Shown piece by piece: positions 10,874 to 23,103 of a DNA stretch of 64,000 nt. The stretch spans positions 1 to 64,000 of the forward strand of contig NRSV01000085.1 of NCBI GenBank assembly GCA_002286855.1. The letters are read 5' to 3'. A model generated the notes under the pieces. The model ran no database searches and was not told the DNA's origin. It was given only the letters and a program-made list of their open reading frames with translations. A program made the translations under genes and the position numbers. The stretch is from Bipolaris cookei (Eukaryota > Ascomycota > Dothideomycetes > Pleosporales > Pleosporaceae). The first letter of the stretch is position 1, and every line of letters starts with the position of its first letter.

Positions 10874-12660
10874 TCACTCCCCCTTGAACCCATCCACCAG
10901 CACGACAGGCCCCTTGTACTGTTTCCGCGCCCGGACTGCATAATCCACTCCACTCATAACTGCAACAGCCGCAAACATGACAACCGCCCAGTTAAACGAT
11001 TCAGGCTCCACAGGCGTAGCTTCGGGCCAGAAGCACCAAAAGAAGGCGTGAGTGGAATACAAGAAGCCGCCAATGTTGACGGGGACGCCCCATTTACCGA
11101 GGGACCAGCGGCATGAGGGAAGGAGTTCCGGGTGCACGATGCGTCGGTAGAGCACGGCGCCGATGGAGAACATGTAGGTTATCATTAAGGCTACGACGTT
11201 GAGGGAGATGACTGGGATATCGTTGTTAGCATGGCTTGTAGGCTAGGGGGAAAGAGGCAAGAACGTACTAGCGTTAAAAGCAACATCCGAGCCAATATTA
11301 ATTAAACTAAGAATAATCGTCAGACCACACGTAACCGTCACCGCGTTTGCAGGAACCTGGAGCTTCGGATCCACGTGGCCGATCCAGCTGCTAAAGGGGA
11401 GACCGTGGTCTCTTGCGAAGGCCCAGGTCTGGCGGGACGTGGATAAGTTGTAGGTTAGGGTTCCGGCGAAGATGAGGACGGTGGGGATGGCATTGAGGGC
11501 GATGACGCCGCCAGTGGAGACGGCTTGGGCAAAAACCCACATGTGGGGGTAGCCGGTTGCGTCGTCGAGGGCGGCTTGGACGTCGGTGATCATGAACATG
11601 TAGCTGATGAGGAAGATGACGCCGAGGGCGCCGTTCATGATGTAAGCGCCGATCATGGCGCGAGGGACGGTTTTGCCTGCATCTTTGATTTCTTCGGCCA
11701 TATGGGCTGCGGAGTCGGAGCCTGGACGTCATGTTAGGGTGGTGCCCATGAAGTTGGGGGCTGTGGAGCTAAAAACGTACAGATGCAGGCGTAGATGGCT
11801 GATAGTTGGCCTACCATCAGTGCCAAACCAGTGGAACTCCAGCCGCCACCGTTAGTAAAGTGTGTAAATGTCACTTCGGCAGTTGCTCGTGGCGACAAGA
11901 CCCAGAAGACAATGATAATGGCCAGGAAACCGAATACGTGAATGACCAACATGATGTTCTGAAAGATGGGCATGAACTTGGAGCCCCAAATGTTCAATAC
12001 CCAGACCAAGATGGTGACAGCAATGACCATAAGCGTTCCTTGCCAGTTGGTAGGAGAGTAATCCGGATACATGGCAATGGCCGAGGACTGGATCAGTGTT
12101 CCCACGAGAAACGGTCCGGATGCGGTGCCAGCTTGCCACGATAGCGTCGACATCCATCCGATAAAGTAGCTGAATGGCTTTTGGACACTTGGAGGCGAAA
12201 ATTCCGAAACCCAATGGTACTGTCCACCAGCCGTTGGCGCCATGGATGCCATCTCAGCCAGCGACAACATGACGGTGCTGAAGCCGAACCAGGTCCATAC
12301 GAAGCTCCAGATCAGACCAGCTGGGCCTCCATCCACGAGACCTTGATAGGTGGCACTGCTACTGTCAAACTGATGTCCTTAAAAGTACTCACATATAATC
12401 ACTCACGTCAGAAGAACCTCCCATGTACCCTGCAAAATGACCGTAAAAGCCAATGCAGACAACGGCCGATAATTCCTCTTCAACTCCTGCACCTTGCCCA
12501 TGCGCAACATGTCTGCCTGATCCGCCCTCGTGTATCCCCTCAGGGAATCATGATACTCCTCGCTCTCGCCATCATCCGCAAAGCCAGGGCGATGCGCTCG
12601 CAACTCGAGCGCATTCTGCTTGTCGATGCCACCGAGCGGTTGGCTCTGGTAAGCAGCCAT
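10874..12660 (-). CDS. APC-superfamily amino acid/choline/GABA permease, four exons
   Basis: Exons 12407-12660, 11781-12355, 11269-11721 and 10874-11211 give 539 residues; introns are 51, 59 and 57 bp. The three junctions restore family motifs: LTATYQGLVDGGPAGLIW, ACICSDSAAHMAEEIKDAG and FNAIISLNVVALM. The SDSAAHMAEEIK segment followed by VPRAMI is characteristic of fungal choline/GABA/amino-acid permeases of the Hnm1/Uga4 type. About twelve hydrophobic segments are visible, and the N-terminal 60 residues are hydrophilic and cytosolic. Expected plasma-membrane or vacuolar importer; the substrate cannot be told from sequence alone. Confidence 0.92.
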
Positions 12661-14037
12661 GACTAGCGGTTTTGGCACACGGAGCTTTCCAGCGGCAGCG
12701 CCAAGGACCAAAACGAGGCCTTTTAAACAAGTAATGTAATATGAGAAGGTTTTGGAAAAAACAAAAAAGCAAAAAAAACAAGGAACCCCAAGGAGGAACC
12801 CGAGAGACTGGGACTCGGGAAAACAAAAGTCACGCGAAACGTTGTAGTAGGTAGAGGTAAAAGGAAAAAGAGATCTGAACGTTCTGGCAAATTGAGTAGC
12901 GCATTAGTTTGACAAATGGGCTGGCTGCTCACTGACCTAGGCCCTCTCTCCGTCAAAACGGTGGCTTGTCTCTCTGCCGCTCCTACAGCATGGGGCGTGG
13001 GGCCCGCTAGGCTGAAATCGCCTTGAACCCAATGCCGTGAGAGCCATCTTGGTATGCATATGTGTGGATAAGGAGCCCGGCCGCATGTTGAGCATTGACG
13101 CGAAGTAGAAGAGCGGCCAGCCAGCCAACAGAAATCCCACGGCGGAGCTGTCATATGCACGCATGGCGATGAGTGGTTCGAGGGCGAGTCGGTCCGTTTT
13201 ATTGGCAAACCTTGCTACCACGCGGGCCGCTTCCTCATCCGGGGACAGGGATGCTTGGCGCTGGAAATATGCAGGAGGACAAATGGAAATTTGATAAGCA
13301 GAGTGGCGGCCATGTGCCGGGGTGGGATTGAGTACGAGGAAAGAGACGGTTGAATGGACGATTAGTTAAAAGAAATCAGCCGACCAAGACACGGCACAGG
13401 GCTTTTGGGAAATTTTCACTCGACGAAAAAGGCGATCTGCAGTAGGCTAAGAAAACCGCGATACGTCGATCTTCCGGTTTGTTTGCTTCTTTGAATGTTC
13501 CTCTCGTATCCACCTGCAATCCTCAACCGCGGCTGAATATGTATGGTGTTCTGCTCAACCGCACCATCAGCGGCGGGCATATCCATGGGGGTGGTAGGTT
13601 TTCACTCATATACAATCCGTCATCACTGTACCACTCGACTGGCCGCTCAGAAGCCTGCTTTGCGTTAGTAGACGGCTTGTGGCGTGCTTGGCATTTGCTC
13701 GCTTCGTTGAGCAGAGCCGTCGAGGCCACGGGATGACAATGGATCCAATGGTGTAATAAGCGACGACGGACCGGGTCACACTTCGCAAGGCGGGCAGACA
13801 ACGAGGGAGCCAGGGGGTGGGGGAGGGGGGGGGGTGTTGACCCGCGGGACATGTCGCCCGGCTAGTGTGGTGTGTTGAGCACTGCCATCGTTGTTTTGTG
13901 AGATCTCTCGGCTGTCAGCAGAAGGCAGGCTATAGAGTTCCCAGGCATCCCTTCGCTGTCGCGTCACATCCAAAACGGCTATCCTATGGCCTCTTTTCAA
14001 CTTCGCTGTCGCTTGATCTCCTTTGCCTCTGCTCTTC
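12661..14037. other. intergenic between divergent genes
   Basis: Holds the promoters of the permease (minus) and the receptor-like gene (plus). It has a C/G homopolymer-rich stretch near 13815-13835. Short frames are present but none is supported. Confidence 0.5.
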
Positions 14038-15557
14038 ATGGCGGGAGATGTTATTCCTCCGCCCCATGTTATCACCGCCAATGACAAGCGCGGCTTGATT
14101 GTCGTGATGGGCGCTGCGGCGTTGGCCTTTGTCTGGTGCTGCTCGTTGATCCGTGTTTGGCTGCGATGGAGATTAAAAGAGTGGAGATCAGATGGTGAGT
14201 ACTTCGTCCTACTGCTTCGAAATTCTAGATACGTAGCGCGTACTGAAAATTCGCCTTTTCAGACTGGTGGCTTGCGGCAGCAACGCTGCTAGACACCGTT
14301 CAAACAGGCATCATCTTGCACCTCGTTACTCTGGGCTTGGGCGCATCTCAGGACAACATACCGTTACCGCAACGCGAGCAATTGGGTAAAGTAAGCTGAC
14401 CCCCCCCCCTCCCCCCTCAACTTCCAGAATCGTGCTGGATCCGCACCAGGATGTGCTGTATTGGGCTCCACAGAAGCAACGTCTGACTGTCTGAATAGGA
14501 AGGTTTCGCAAGTCAGTTACTGTACATCTTTGTGATCCTGGCCTCAAAACTATCTGTTCTCTTCCTCCACCTACGGATATCACCCGGGGGCTCGCATCGC
14601 ATCACAGTATGGTCGGTCGTGGCTTTATCGTGCATATGGGCAGTCATATCTGTTGTACTGGTCTCGGTACCGTGTAACCCAACACAAACAATCACAAACC
14701 ACAGCAACTGCAACAACCGGGTGTGTATTCCATCCATCTTCTCCACTCACTCAAAACAGAATGGCTGATGGTGTCTGTGCAAGTGGCCCAAATGGCTCTC
14801 AATAGGCATTCTCGACATGGCAACAGAATTCTTCATCTTCACCTTGGCAATCCTACTAGTCCACTTCCTGCACATGCGACGCTCCGCAAAAGTCTTGGTC
14901 GTATTCGCATTTAGCGCGCGTCTCCCCGTCATCGCAATCGCAGCTGTTCGGCTATACTATCTGCGTGACCGCATAGCCAGGTCGTACACGTTCGACTACC
15001 TCGTGGCCACGCAGTGGCAGATGGGCTATGCGATCATGAGTTGTACCATCACGGGTCTGGGTCCGTTCCTCAAGCCCTTCGATAGCGAGTACGTCGAGAG
15101 CTACAAGCACTATAAGCATAGCAGTTCGCATCGCTCGGCGAGCCAGCACATGACAACAAGCTCAAGCGCAAGTTCTGTTCTGCCGCCTCGCCGTACTATG
15201 CCGCGGAAAAACCAGGACAACATCTCAGAGTCGTATTTAATGAATGATATGCCCTCTCGCAATGGCAGCAAGCGAACTATGCCCGACGATCGCCGCTCGT
15301 CATCTGGAGAGCCACGGCAATCAGAAAGTTCCCCGCCCAATGCACCAGTCATCCTGAAGGCCGATGAGCATTTTCGCCCCACTCATATATACCGTGGTCA
15401 CGAGGCTGAAGTGTGGGTTGGAGAACGGAGTCCAAGTTTTCCTCAAGAAGAAATGCACACATGCTCTGGAGCAAGTGGCGCCCGACGACCGCACTTGGTT
15501 ATTGGCAAGAAGAAGGAGTTCAAAATTGAAATTGATAGGGCAAGCCAGATAGTGTAG
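14038..15557 (+). CDS. seven-helix fungal rhodopsin-like (PTH11/SAT4-type) membrane protein
   Basis: Exons 14038-14194, 14263-14390, 14499-14720 and 14784-15557 give 426 residues. Junctions create RSDDWWLAAATLLD, REQLGKEGFASQLLY and CNNRWPKWLSIGILDMATE, all matching the usual pattern of this family (DDWW after helix 1, W..igilD..tE at helix 5). Seven hydrophobic helices occupy about residues 20-320: LIVVMGAAALAFVWCC, a helix after DDWW, LLYIFVILASKLSVLF, ITVWSVVALSCIWAVI, FFIFTLAILLVHFL, VLVVFAFSARLPVIAI and MGYAIMSCTITGLG. A Ser/Arg-rich cytosolic tail of about 150 residues follows. Such proteins are presumed plasma-membrane sensors; the ligand is unknown. Confidence 0.9.
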
Positions 15558-16129
15558 GCGTTGTTTGGACGAATGCGACAATACCCCTTGTAATTTTGCG
15601 TGCGGCACTGTAGGAACCACCAAGCAGGACTTGGTCCAGCAAGGTTACGCACGGACGACGATTTCATGATGCCTAAGATAAACCAAGAGTAGACCTCCAA
15701 CAAGGGACGACGTACATAATCCTTCACAAATAAACAAATTCTAATCAGTAACATATTTTGAAATACAAATCACCTGCTGCTGTTACTCATACAAGTCACT
15801 TCAAAGGGGAAACGCAAATAGCAAACAAAACTCCTCATTCCTATGCGAAAACCTATTATACACCAAGCAAAACGAGCAGTTACCTGATTACCTGTGCTCC
15901 CCACCGTCATACTCGCCGCTAGTAGTCGCAGTGATATCATGGGAAATAGTGCTTTTCCAATTGTTTCATGCGCCCTATAGCTCTGCTTCTTGTCCAAACA
16001 CAGTTATGGAGAATCGGACACGGCTAAGCGCACATCAAGGAAAATCTTGCAAAGGTTACCACTGGATAGCGGCCACCCGGAACGGAAAATTTGTAAAAGG
16101 TAAGAGAAGTAGTAATTCAATACACTTGC
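15558..16129. other. intergenic between convergent genes
   Basis: 3' regions of the receptor-like gene and of Sec61 beta. No further gene is seen. Confidence 0.5.
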
Positions 16130-16932
16130 TTATGCAGAGAATCGGCGCATAACCTTGGCGATGACTGCTGATGATCAGACGTGGACTTTATAAAGGCACA
16201 GGAGACTGCGTACCGTGGAGAGCGACAACGCTGAAGATGAAGACAACGGACAGTGTCATGACGACGACAGGGTCAACCTTCAGTCCGGGGGACTCATCAG
16301 TATACAGCCCTGAACAAGTACGTTAGCAGAGCTCAAGAGTGCCGTCTCCTCTTGGTGCTATTTCCAACATCTCCCACTGTATACATGAAGTTGAAGTTGG
16401 TGCATTGCCCAATCTCCTCATTTCTTCGCATCCTGCTACCAATCGAGTGAGTACTTACTCAGCATAGTGCTTGAGCTGCCTCCAGCACCAGCCGCCCTTG
16501 TGCTACTCGGTCGAAGGTTGGCGGTCTTCTCAGCGCGGTCGGCGGCTGCCTTCCTTCGCATGACGGTCGCAGGGCCACCTGGGGGCTTTGGCGATGCAGG
16601 GCGTGCGGTTGTTGAGCCTGAAGAGGCCGCGTTCGGTGATGTGGCGCGCGGGGCAGACTGTTATTCCAGTTAGTGAATATGTTGGGGGATGCTGAGGTTT
16701 GGCTGGTCGGTCGGCATGTGAACGTCTTGTAGAAGGCACTGTTTGCATTCCCAGGAGAGCAAAGAAGCAGATGTAGGCCGTTGAAAGGTAGAATAGCATA
16801 ATTGCCCTTTCAACCTTCACTTGCAACACCTGGCTGTCTACACCTGTCGCATGCTCCTGGCTTGCAAGCAACAGGCTGCTTCTCCATTGTCCAATGGCTT
16901 CGGCTGCGCTCGCGAAGAGTGTGACTGACCAT
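16130..16932 (-). CDS. Sec61 beta subunit of the ER protein translocon, four exons
   Basis: Exons 16930-16932 (the ATG alone), 16459-16657, 16214-16309 and 16130-16164 give 110 residues; introns are 272, 149 and 49 bp. The protein has a disordered Ser/Pro-rich N-terminus, the conserved TVMRRKAAADRAEKTA and SSTRAAGAGGSSSTML blocks, LYTDESPGLKVDPVVVM and one tail-anchor helix (TLSVVFIFSVVALHVIAKV) ending in MRRFSA. This is the full Sec61-beta signature. It sits in the ER membrane with Sec61 alpha and gamma and supports co-translational import. The first intron follows directly after the ATG; its acceptor region carries an ACTAAC branch site. The gene is too short and too split to show as a long frame. 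Confidence 0.92.
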
Positions 16933-17676
16933 GATGGGCGATTTGAACGGCAGCCGGTGCGAGATGGACAGAAAGTGGGTGATGGAAAGGTCGTGGGAGG
17001 CTACAGGCGATAGTCACTCAAACAGAACCCAAAGGCCACGATTCTGGAGCTGGGGTTGCCGCGGCGCGCTAACCCTGATCTCGCTTGCGACTACGCTAGC
17101 AAAGGTCACGTGTTATGTTCGCTTCCTCATTCCCCGTTGCAGCCATTCGCCCGAACCGGTGGCCATATTGTGAAATAGCAACTTCCAGAGCCAAATGTAA
17201 TGTATTATTGCTCACAGAAAAAAAGAACAGATCGTTTCCCAAACCACTTTTTCCCATTACGCAGTTCCGTTAAATGTACCAGTCCTCATAGCCTCCCAAG
17301 ATGATCGAGGCAGCGTCGTGGCTGTCGCTCGCTGATGTAGAGGCTCTTGACCCGATCCGAAAAGCTAACAACCGATAACAGCAACATAACCTTTGACAAA
17401 ACTCCCGCAAGTCCCCATGAACCAATGCCAATCCGTGAACCTGGCAGCAAACACCTGTACCCACTCGTGAAAAGGTATATCATCTCCAGCAAGACCCAGA
17501 CAAATGCCGAGGCATGCGCATGGTGCACCTCAAACCCACACGAAATATTCGCCGACCTTCCCATTGACCTGCTCCGCCCAAGGTAGTACTTCAAAGACCG
17601 ACTTGGTATGCCTGAGACACCTGAAATGCAGTAACTCTGGATGTGCATCGTATCTCCCTAAACAAAACTCCATTTT
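16933..17676. other. intergenic
   Basis: Contains the Sec61 beta promoter and the 3' region of the next minus-strand gene. Frames near 17286-17648 on the minus strand show no family signature. Confidence 0.5.
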
Positions 17677-19193
17677 CTAACCCCAGACCGACGCCTGCAC
17701 GCCCTGCGTGGGCGTGTTGCTCCAAGGGCCATTATTCCAAATACCAACTCCCTTGTCCGTAACAGTCGAAGAGGGATTCATAGAAGCAGATGTTGTAGCA
17801 GTTGCGTTGTTCTGCTCGCTAGCGTTGTACGAGTTGTAGCCCAGAGGCGACGGCAGAGGCGAGTTTGTACGCTTGCCCATGGCCGCACCGCTAGGCTGCT
17901 GGAGGTTCTGGTTCTGGGGACGGGTGCCGATGGGGGCGACGCCGGAACCGTTGGCCTTTTGTCCTGGTACGGGTGGTGAGCCGCCGGGTGACGAGCTGGA
18001 GGTACGGTTGGCCTGCTGAGCGTCGAACAGGTTGAACGTGGGGGCCTGTGTAGTCGAGGGGGACGAGGTGTTATTGGCACGGGCGTCCTGAGCGCTACTG
18101 GCCGCATCCTTGTCCCGGGGCGGCATCTGGACGGAGCCCTCGCCCGCAGCGTTCTGGGCCTGCATGCCAAAAGGGTCAAAAGCGAGGGGAGACGGGCCGC
18201 GCCCGGCACTCGAAGTCTGAACGCGAACGTCTTGGCTCGAGGTTGGGTTGTTGTTGTACAGAGTGGAAGTCTCGCCATACAAAGCACGGTGCTGGCGGGC
18301 GATGAGTTCGCGGCGCTCATCTTCATTCATGGCATTGGGGCTCATGGAGCGATCCGACTTGGAGCCTGAGCCCGAAACGTCTGTATTACCCTAAGTCAAC
18401 TGTCTGTCCTGCTTCTATTGTTGCCCAGATTCCGAGTCCTTACTTCTGTGATATTGCTGCTCCTGGTGATAGTTGCGCAGCTCACGCTCTCGCTGGGCTG
18501 CCATCCGTCGCTTCGCCTGTGCCATCTGATCCGCATCGTTGGGTCTAGGCGCATAACGCTGGTTCTGGTAGAAGCCCTGTACGTTGGAGGCCGAGTGAGA
18601 GCGAGAGCCGTCGTACTCACTGACTGAGTGGTGGCGCTGGGGACCGCCCATGCGCTGCTGGTCTGTGGTGTGTGTTAGTGTGCGTGAGTGACATGTTGTG
18701 TGTGTGTGGGGGGGGGGATGTATACCATAGTCGGGGTATGGACGAGGACCGCCTCCCATCATGGGCATGGACTCACGGCGGGCAGCGCCCATGGGCGTGG
18801 GAGGGAAGCCGGGGCCAAAGGGCTTGCCGCTCTTAGCGAGGTTCTCAATGGCACGGTCGACCTCTGTGATGGTGTCAGTGGAACCGTACTATATGTGCCA
18901 AGTAGTGTCTTGTCACAGCCATGATTGTGGCATTGGGCACCACACATGGCACTGACAGACGACATTGGTGCAAGACAGAGGGCTTGCAACGTACCCTCGA
19001 ACTGAGAAGCGTAGGCATTGGCGACTTCGCTGTTGACGGTGGAGCTAGTGCCTACATCTGAGTGAATGGGTGCACTGTGACTGGCGGGGCGCATTGGTGT
19101 AGTACCTGATCGCGAGGGCGGGGGAGGTTGCTCCCACGAGGGCTGCCGGCCAGGAGCTGGTGCGTTCCACGACGCGTCATTGTAGTAAGACAT
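17677..19193 (-). CDS. Gln/Ser/Pro-rich protein of unknown function, four exons
   Basis: Exons 18995-19193, 18726-18863, 18444-18662 and 17677-18380 give 419 residues; introns are 131, 63 and 63 bp, and phases agree at every junction (FEEVDRAIENLAKSGKPF, YPDYDQQRMGG, QQYHRNVSGSGSKSDRS). The start MSYYNDASWNAPAPGRQPSW and the end GIWNNGPWSNTPTQGVQASV look conserved, with an Arg-rich coiled stretch (QAKRRMAAQRERELRNY) and NEDERRELIARQHRALYGE in the middle. The rest is low complexity. It could be an RNA- or granule-associated scaffold by composition, but I do not recognise it and assign no function. Confidence 0.8.
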
Positions 19194-20114
19194 GGTGGTT
19201 GCAGGAATAATCGTGGCCGGATATGGAAGACTCGAGATAGTAGTAGCGCCGAGTAGGTGGAGTGACTAGGAGATCTGTGAGAAGGCAGGTGAGCAGGTGT
19301 GCTTGCAGCAGAAAAACAGGCACAGGAAGCAATTGGCGTTGACTGCGGGCGAGAGATTCGTGGGTCTGGCGTCGTCGGGTTGCGGGCGACACGAGGGGAG
19401 CGGGAAATCAAGTCGAGGCGGGCAGCGGAAAATTTTGGTCGAGAGGGCACATGTTTTGGAGACTGAGGGGGAGGCCCTAGTGGGGACTAGGGGTCGTGGG
19501 CTCATACTCACGGTGAAGGCGACAAAAGGAGCGACAGCTGTCCACTAAGCTGAGGGCAAGATGAAGTCAGCGAGTGAAGGACAGCTGGGAGCGGGTAGGG
19601 TAGGGGTCAGGAGGGACTCGGGAGATATCGCGGGCCTGGGTGAGGATTATGTCGAAAGGGGATGCTGGGGACGCTCGACTACTCGCGCTAAGCAGGCCGA
19701 GCGAAGAGCTATCCACTTTATTCATCTCGGCCTCGAGACACGGGCCTCAGCACCTGCAGTCAGTTAGCTGGCCGTCGTCGAGGCATGCCATACCATGCCG
19801 CCTTTGCACTTGCAGTTGGGCCAACGGCGTCCTCGATGCAGCCGGCCGGGGCTCTCTCGCACAGCGACGGCGTGGGCGGACGCATGCGTGCATGACGTCC
19901 ATGGCGGGCTGCTGCGGGACATGCATACATATGTAGTGTGTACTGTGTGCGTGTATGGATGGATGTACATGTACATAGTACCTACTTACATACTCTACTT
20001 ACTTAGGCTGGCAGCCCGCCTAGCGAACCGTTGTTCGGTCCATCAGCACACGACGGAGCTGCCCGTACGCCCACACGCACATGCCTGCTTGCTGACGCTC
20101 TCGAATGTCGACAA

Positions 20115-20141
20115 GCACCGAGTGCACCGAGTGCACCGAGT
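20115..20141. repeat. three-copy 9-bp tandem repeat
   Basis: The unit CACCGAGTG occurs three times in a row within an otherwise unremarkable intergenic region. Confidence 0.75.
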
Positions 20142-20633
20142 CTGGCAAAACCCGAGGGCCATGGCGAGGATAAGGGCGAGGACCAGAGGGAGCCGTGTTG
20201 GGCCATCAGACTCCATCTCCATGGCCGACTGCGAACGAACGGGCTTGGGCTGCACGATGCGGGGCATGGGATGAGCAGCGTGCCAGGCTCTCCAATAAGC
20301 ACCCGGCAACGACAGGCGTCTGCGAAAATATCAACTTGTGGCTGACTCCTCCGCACTCCCACCCATATCGCCCGCCGCCCGCCCGTCGCCTACCCATCGC
20401 CCATCACGACATGGCTGCCCAGCTGCCCAGATGCCGCCGGCCTTGTTGCCGCAAAAGGCTGCCAGTCCGCGCTTAGAGCGCTTCGCCATGCACTGCACGC
20501 CCACTTCTGCATGTGAGGGCAGGACGTCGGAATGCGACGAGCGACCATTGTCGGAACATGGTGCCGGCAAGTTGGCTGTGTGGGCGAGCTCCACCATGTG
20601 CTTGGATACACATGAATTAATTTTTCTTCATAT

Positions 20634-20672
20634 GCACACACACATACACACATACACACACATACACATACA
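20634..20672. repeat. CA/CATA microsatellite
   Basis: Alternating ACAC and ACAT units, about 39 bases long. Confidence 0.85.
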
Positions 20673-21451
20673 TAAAAGCACACAACACGCAAATGCCGCA
20701 ACACGGCGCAGCTTTGCTTTGTTCGGCTAGGCATGCGCTCCCGCCTACCCCAGCTTTTGTAGCTCGCCTACCTGCCCTGCCGTTACGCTACCACCACTAA
20801 GTATGCTCGAATCTAGTAACACACACGTTCGGGGCACGGGAATCCGTGCTTCACCCAGCTATGCATGCTTCTTTTTGCCCCTATCCCTCCTCCCCACCTT
20901 TCCAAAATCTATCTTCCCTTTGCTACTTTACCACAGTCGTGACTTCCCTCGCCCATCACCATCATCGCTCCTTCCACATCATCGTCATCGTCTCGGTCAA
21001 ATGTTTGCTTTTGGGTCGCCGCTGCCCCTCTCCAACATCACGCCCCACGCGCTTGCCACAAACCGTTTGTCTCAACCGTCACCTATGGCACCAGTCACAC
21101 TCCCTTCCTCTCTCACCAAACACCCGTATACATAGACCCCTCAAGCCGTCACGCATCGTTCCGTGCAACCTCATCGCCTGTGCGCCCAATAGAACAAGGC
21201 CGCATCAAGCAAAACAATGGAACAATTCAGGGCCTCACCACGTCAGCTTTTGGCACAAGAGCTCGGTTTGCTGTCAAAGCCCCCCTTCACAATCCCACAA
21301 ACGTCATTGGCGTACATGAATGGAACAGAAGAAATGGCCAGGAGGATGGACTCTTTGATTCCCATCAGCACAATGCACCTCCTGCTTCCCATGCCTTTTC
21401 TTTGTCAAAGAGACACAATAAACTTATTTCGACCCTCCATCACGTCCGCAT

Positions 21452-22220
21452 ATGCGCTCCACCATGTCTTCGGCTGCCGCATCCTTCCATGACCTGCCTA
21501 CGGAGCTCATTTTCGACATTTGCGATTTCCTGCCACTAGACGCTTTACTAGCACTCAAGCTCACAGCTCCACGGCTTAGCAGCATAATCCGCCTGAACCC
21601 ACGCCGCTGGCAGGATTCCCTTTCACCCTGTGCACGACGTGCAATACACGGCCATCTGAACCCGTCACCACCAAAGCCCGATCAACAACACTGTCGCCTC
21701 TGCAATACCACCTATCCGATCGCCATGTTCAGTTCATCGACCAGCCCAGCATGCATTCCCATGAAGCTCACGACTACGCCCCATGACATGGTCCAACTAC
21801 CATCCAATGTCTGCTCCTGGCACGTGAGTAGACTTGCAAGAGTCATCCACACAGGCCACAGCGGCAGAAACGAATGGACCAGTTGCATGGACGACATGTG
21901 TATGCATTGCGTAAACATCATGGGTTAGTCCAAGTGCAGCTGCACATGCGATAGTTGTGGCTTCTGGGCAGTCCAGACCTATACTCGCTATCTCAATAAT
22001 AGCAAGGAGTGACATAGGTTTCTCTTCTGGAGCTTCTCTCCAGAGCTGGCCGGTAGTTACGCCGGTCAGCTATGGGCGTGGGAAGCCTGTTTAAATGATG
22101 ATGGTAAGCTTTTCACTTTTGTGCTGGCCATGTGCAAGTTGAAGTCCCTTGGACAAATTGACCTTTCTAGATGACTTTGATGTGATTTCAGAAACCAACC
22201 TGCCAGTCCGATTCATGTAA
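21452..22220 (+). pseudogene. F-box protein gene with two in-frame stops
   Basis: Exons 21452-22103 and 22171-22220 sum to 702 bases, a complete 234-codon frame including the final stop, but TAG (21926-21928) and TGA (22010-22012) interrupt it. The N-terminus SFHDLPTELIFDICDFLPLD is an F-box. A zinc-binding-like stretch with HCRLCNTTYPIAMF and then CMDDMCMHC follows. After the first stop, the same frame continues with SKCSCTCDSCG, a typical Cys-rich end of these fungal F-box proteins, so the stops are late damage and not a natural end. Both stops could derive from TGG Trp codons by G-to-A change. A truncated 158-residue protein, containing the F-box, could still be made and bind Skp1. Confidence 0.78.
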
Positions 22221-22312
22221 CATCAACCAGGTCACTTGTGTCGACGGAGCTCTCTCGAGTTGCATTATGTCACGCTATATGCGCTTGTACCCTTTAATTC
22301 ATTTAATACCAT

Positions 22313-23103
22313 TTAGAATCTAGTCTTTTGGTCATAAATTGCCGTCTTCTCGTAGGTCCCAAGGCCGGCCTTTTCCACATCGCCTCGAGTATTTTGCGAC
22401 CGGGCTCTCTGCTCTTGACCCCACGTCCGCACACTCATCAGAGCCCACCACTGCACAAAAATCAAGACCATACTAGCGCCTGTACACCAAAACTTGACCA
22501 TGCTGAGACGCTGAGTGCACTGTTCCAGCCACTCGGTGTCCCATCCAAAGCCGGCATCAATGTCGCGGCATATGGCTGATTCGTCGACAGTGTAGCTCGG
22601 AGTTACGGGATTTAGTGTTCGGAAGTCCCAGGGCAGAGCCAGATTAACAATTGCAATTGTCAGAAATGACAGAGTCATTGTGTGCAGCAGGGTGTAAGCT
22701 GACACCAGACTTGGCAGTGCCTGTGTTATCGCATTGTAAGCATCTATGCGTCATGACAAACAATACTTGCAGTAGTTCCGGACGATCCGAGAGCCCGTCG
22801 CACGAAACGCGGGGCAAGGAAAACAAGCTGCTGACTTACCCGTAGTGCGCCAACCAACCCGACAACGCTTGCACTGCAAGCAAGCAGGTTGTATGTGATG
22901 GGAAAGTATGCGCCGTCGAGGTCCGAGCCGGGCAGCGCAAAGGATAGGGCGAGGAGGCCATGTGCGCAAAAGGTGAGCACGGGGAGGACGATGGCTAGGA
23001 ACCTGTGGACATGTCATGTCAGAATTGCGCCAGGACAGACAAATGCAAACAACAAAACATACCTCATTTGGCTCTGCTCGCTGGATGACGATGATGATGC
23101 CAT
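22313..23103 (-). CDS. four-helix integral membrane protein, unknown function, three exons
   Basis: Exons 23063-23103, 22840-23002 and 22313-22720 give 203 residues; introns are 60 and 119 bp. The start is a Ser run (MASSSSSSEQSQMR) and then four hydrophobic helices: FLAIVLPVLTFCAHGLLAL, YFPITYNLLACSASVVGLVG, LVSAYTLLHTMTLSFLTIAI and WCTGASMVLIFVQWWALM. A loop between helices 3 and 4 carries two cysteines (AICRD and LEQCTQ) that could pair outside the membrane. The C-terminal 40 residues are charged. The topology resembles MARVEL/tetraspan-like fungal proteins, but no signature residues fix the family, so function is left open. Confidence 0.82.

Larger units (their letters stand above)
19194..21451. 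other. long intergenic region with simple repeats
   Basis: About 2.26 kb without a supported gene. It contains a 9-base direct repeat (about 20115-20141, GAGTGCACC three times) and a CA/CATA microsatellite (20634-20672). It lies between the divergent Gln/Ser-rich gene and the F-box pseudogene. Confidence 0.5.

Noticed and set aside
12723..13221. Minus-strand frames upstream of the permease
   Set aside because: No motif, overlapping frames of similar length and no splice link to the permease start.
14817..15557. Separate gene starting at MATEFFIF
   Set aside because: Splicing joins it in phase to three upstream exons, giving a complete seven-helix protein; the ATG is internal to helix 5.
19795..20274. 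159-codon plus-strand frame in the intergenic region
   Set aside because: It spans simple repeats and overlaps several equally long frames on both strands; no domain or splice support.
20634..20672. Possible CRISPR-like or telomere-like repeat
   Set aside because: It is a plain CA/CATA microsatellite without spacers; the organism is a eukaryote and no telomeric TTAGGG run is present.
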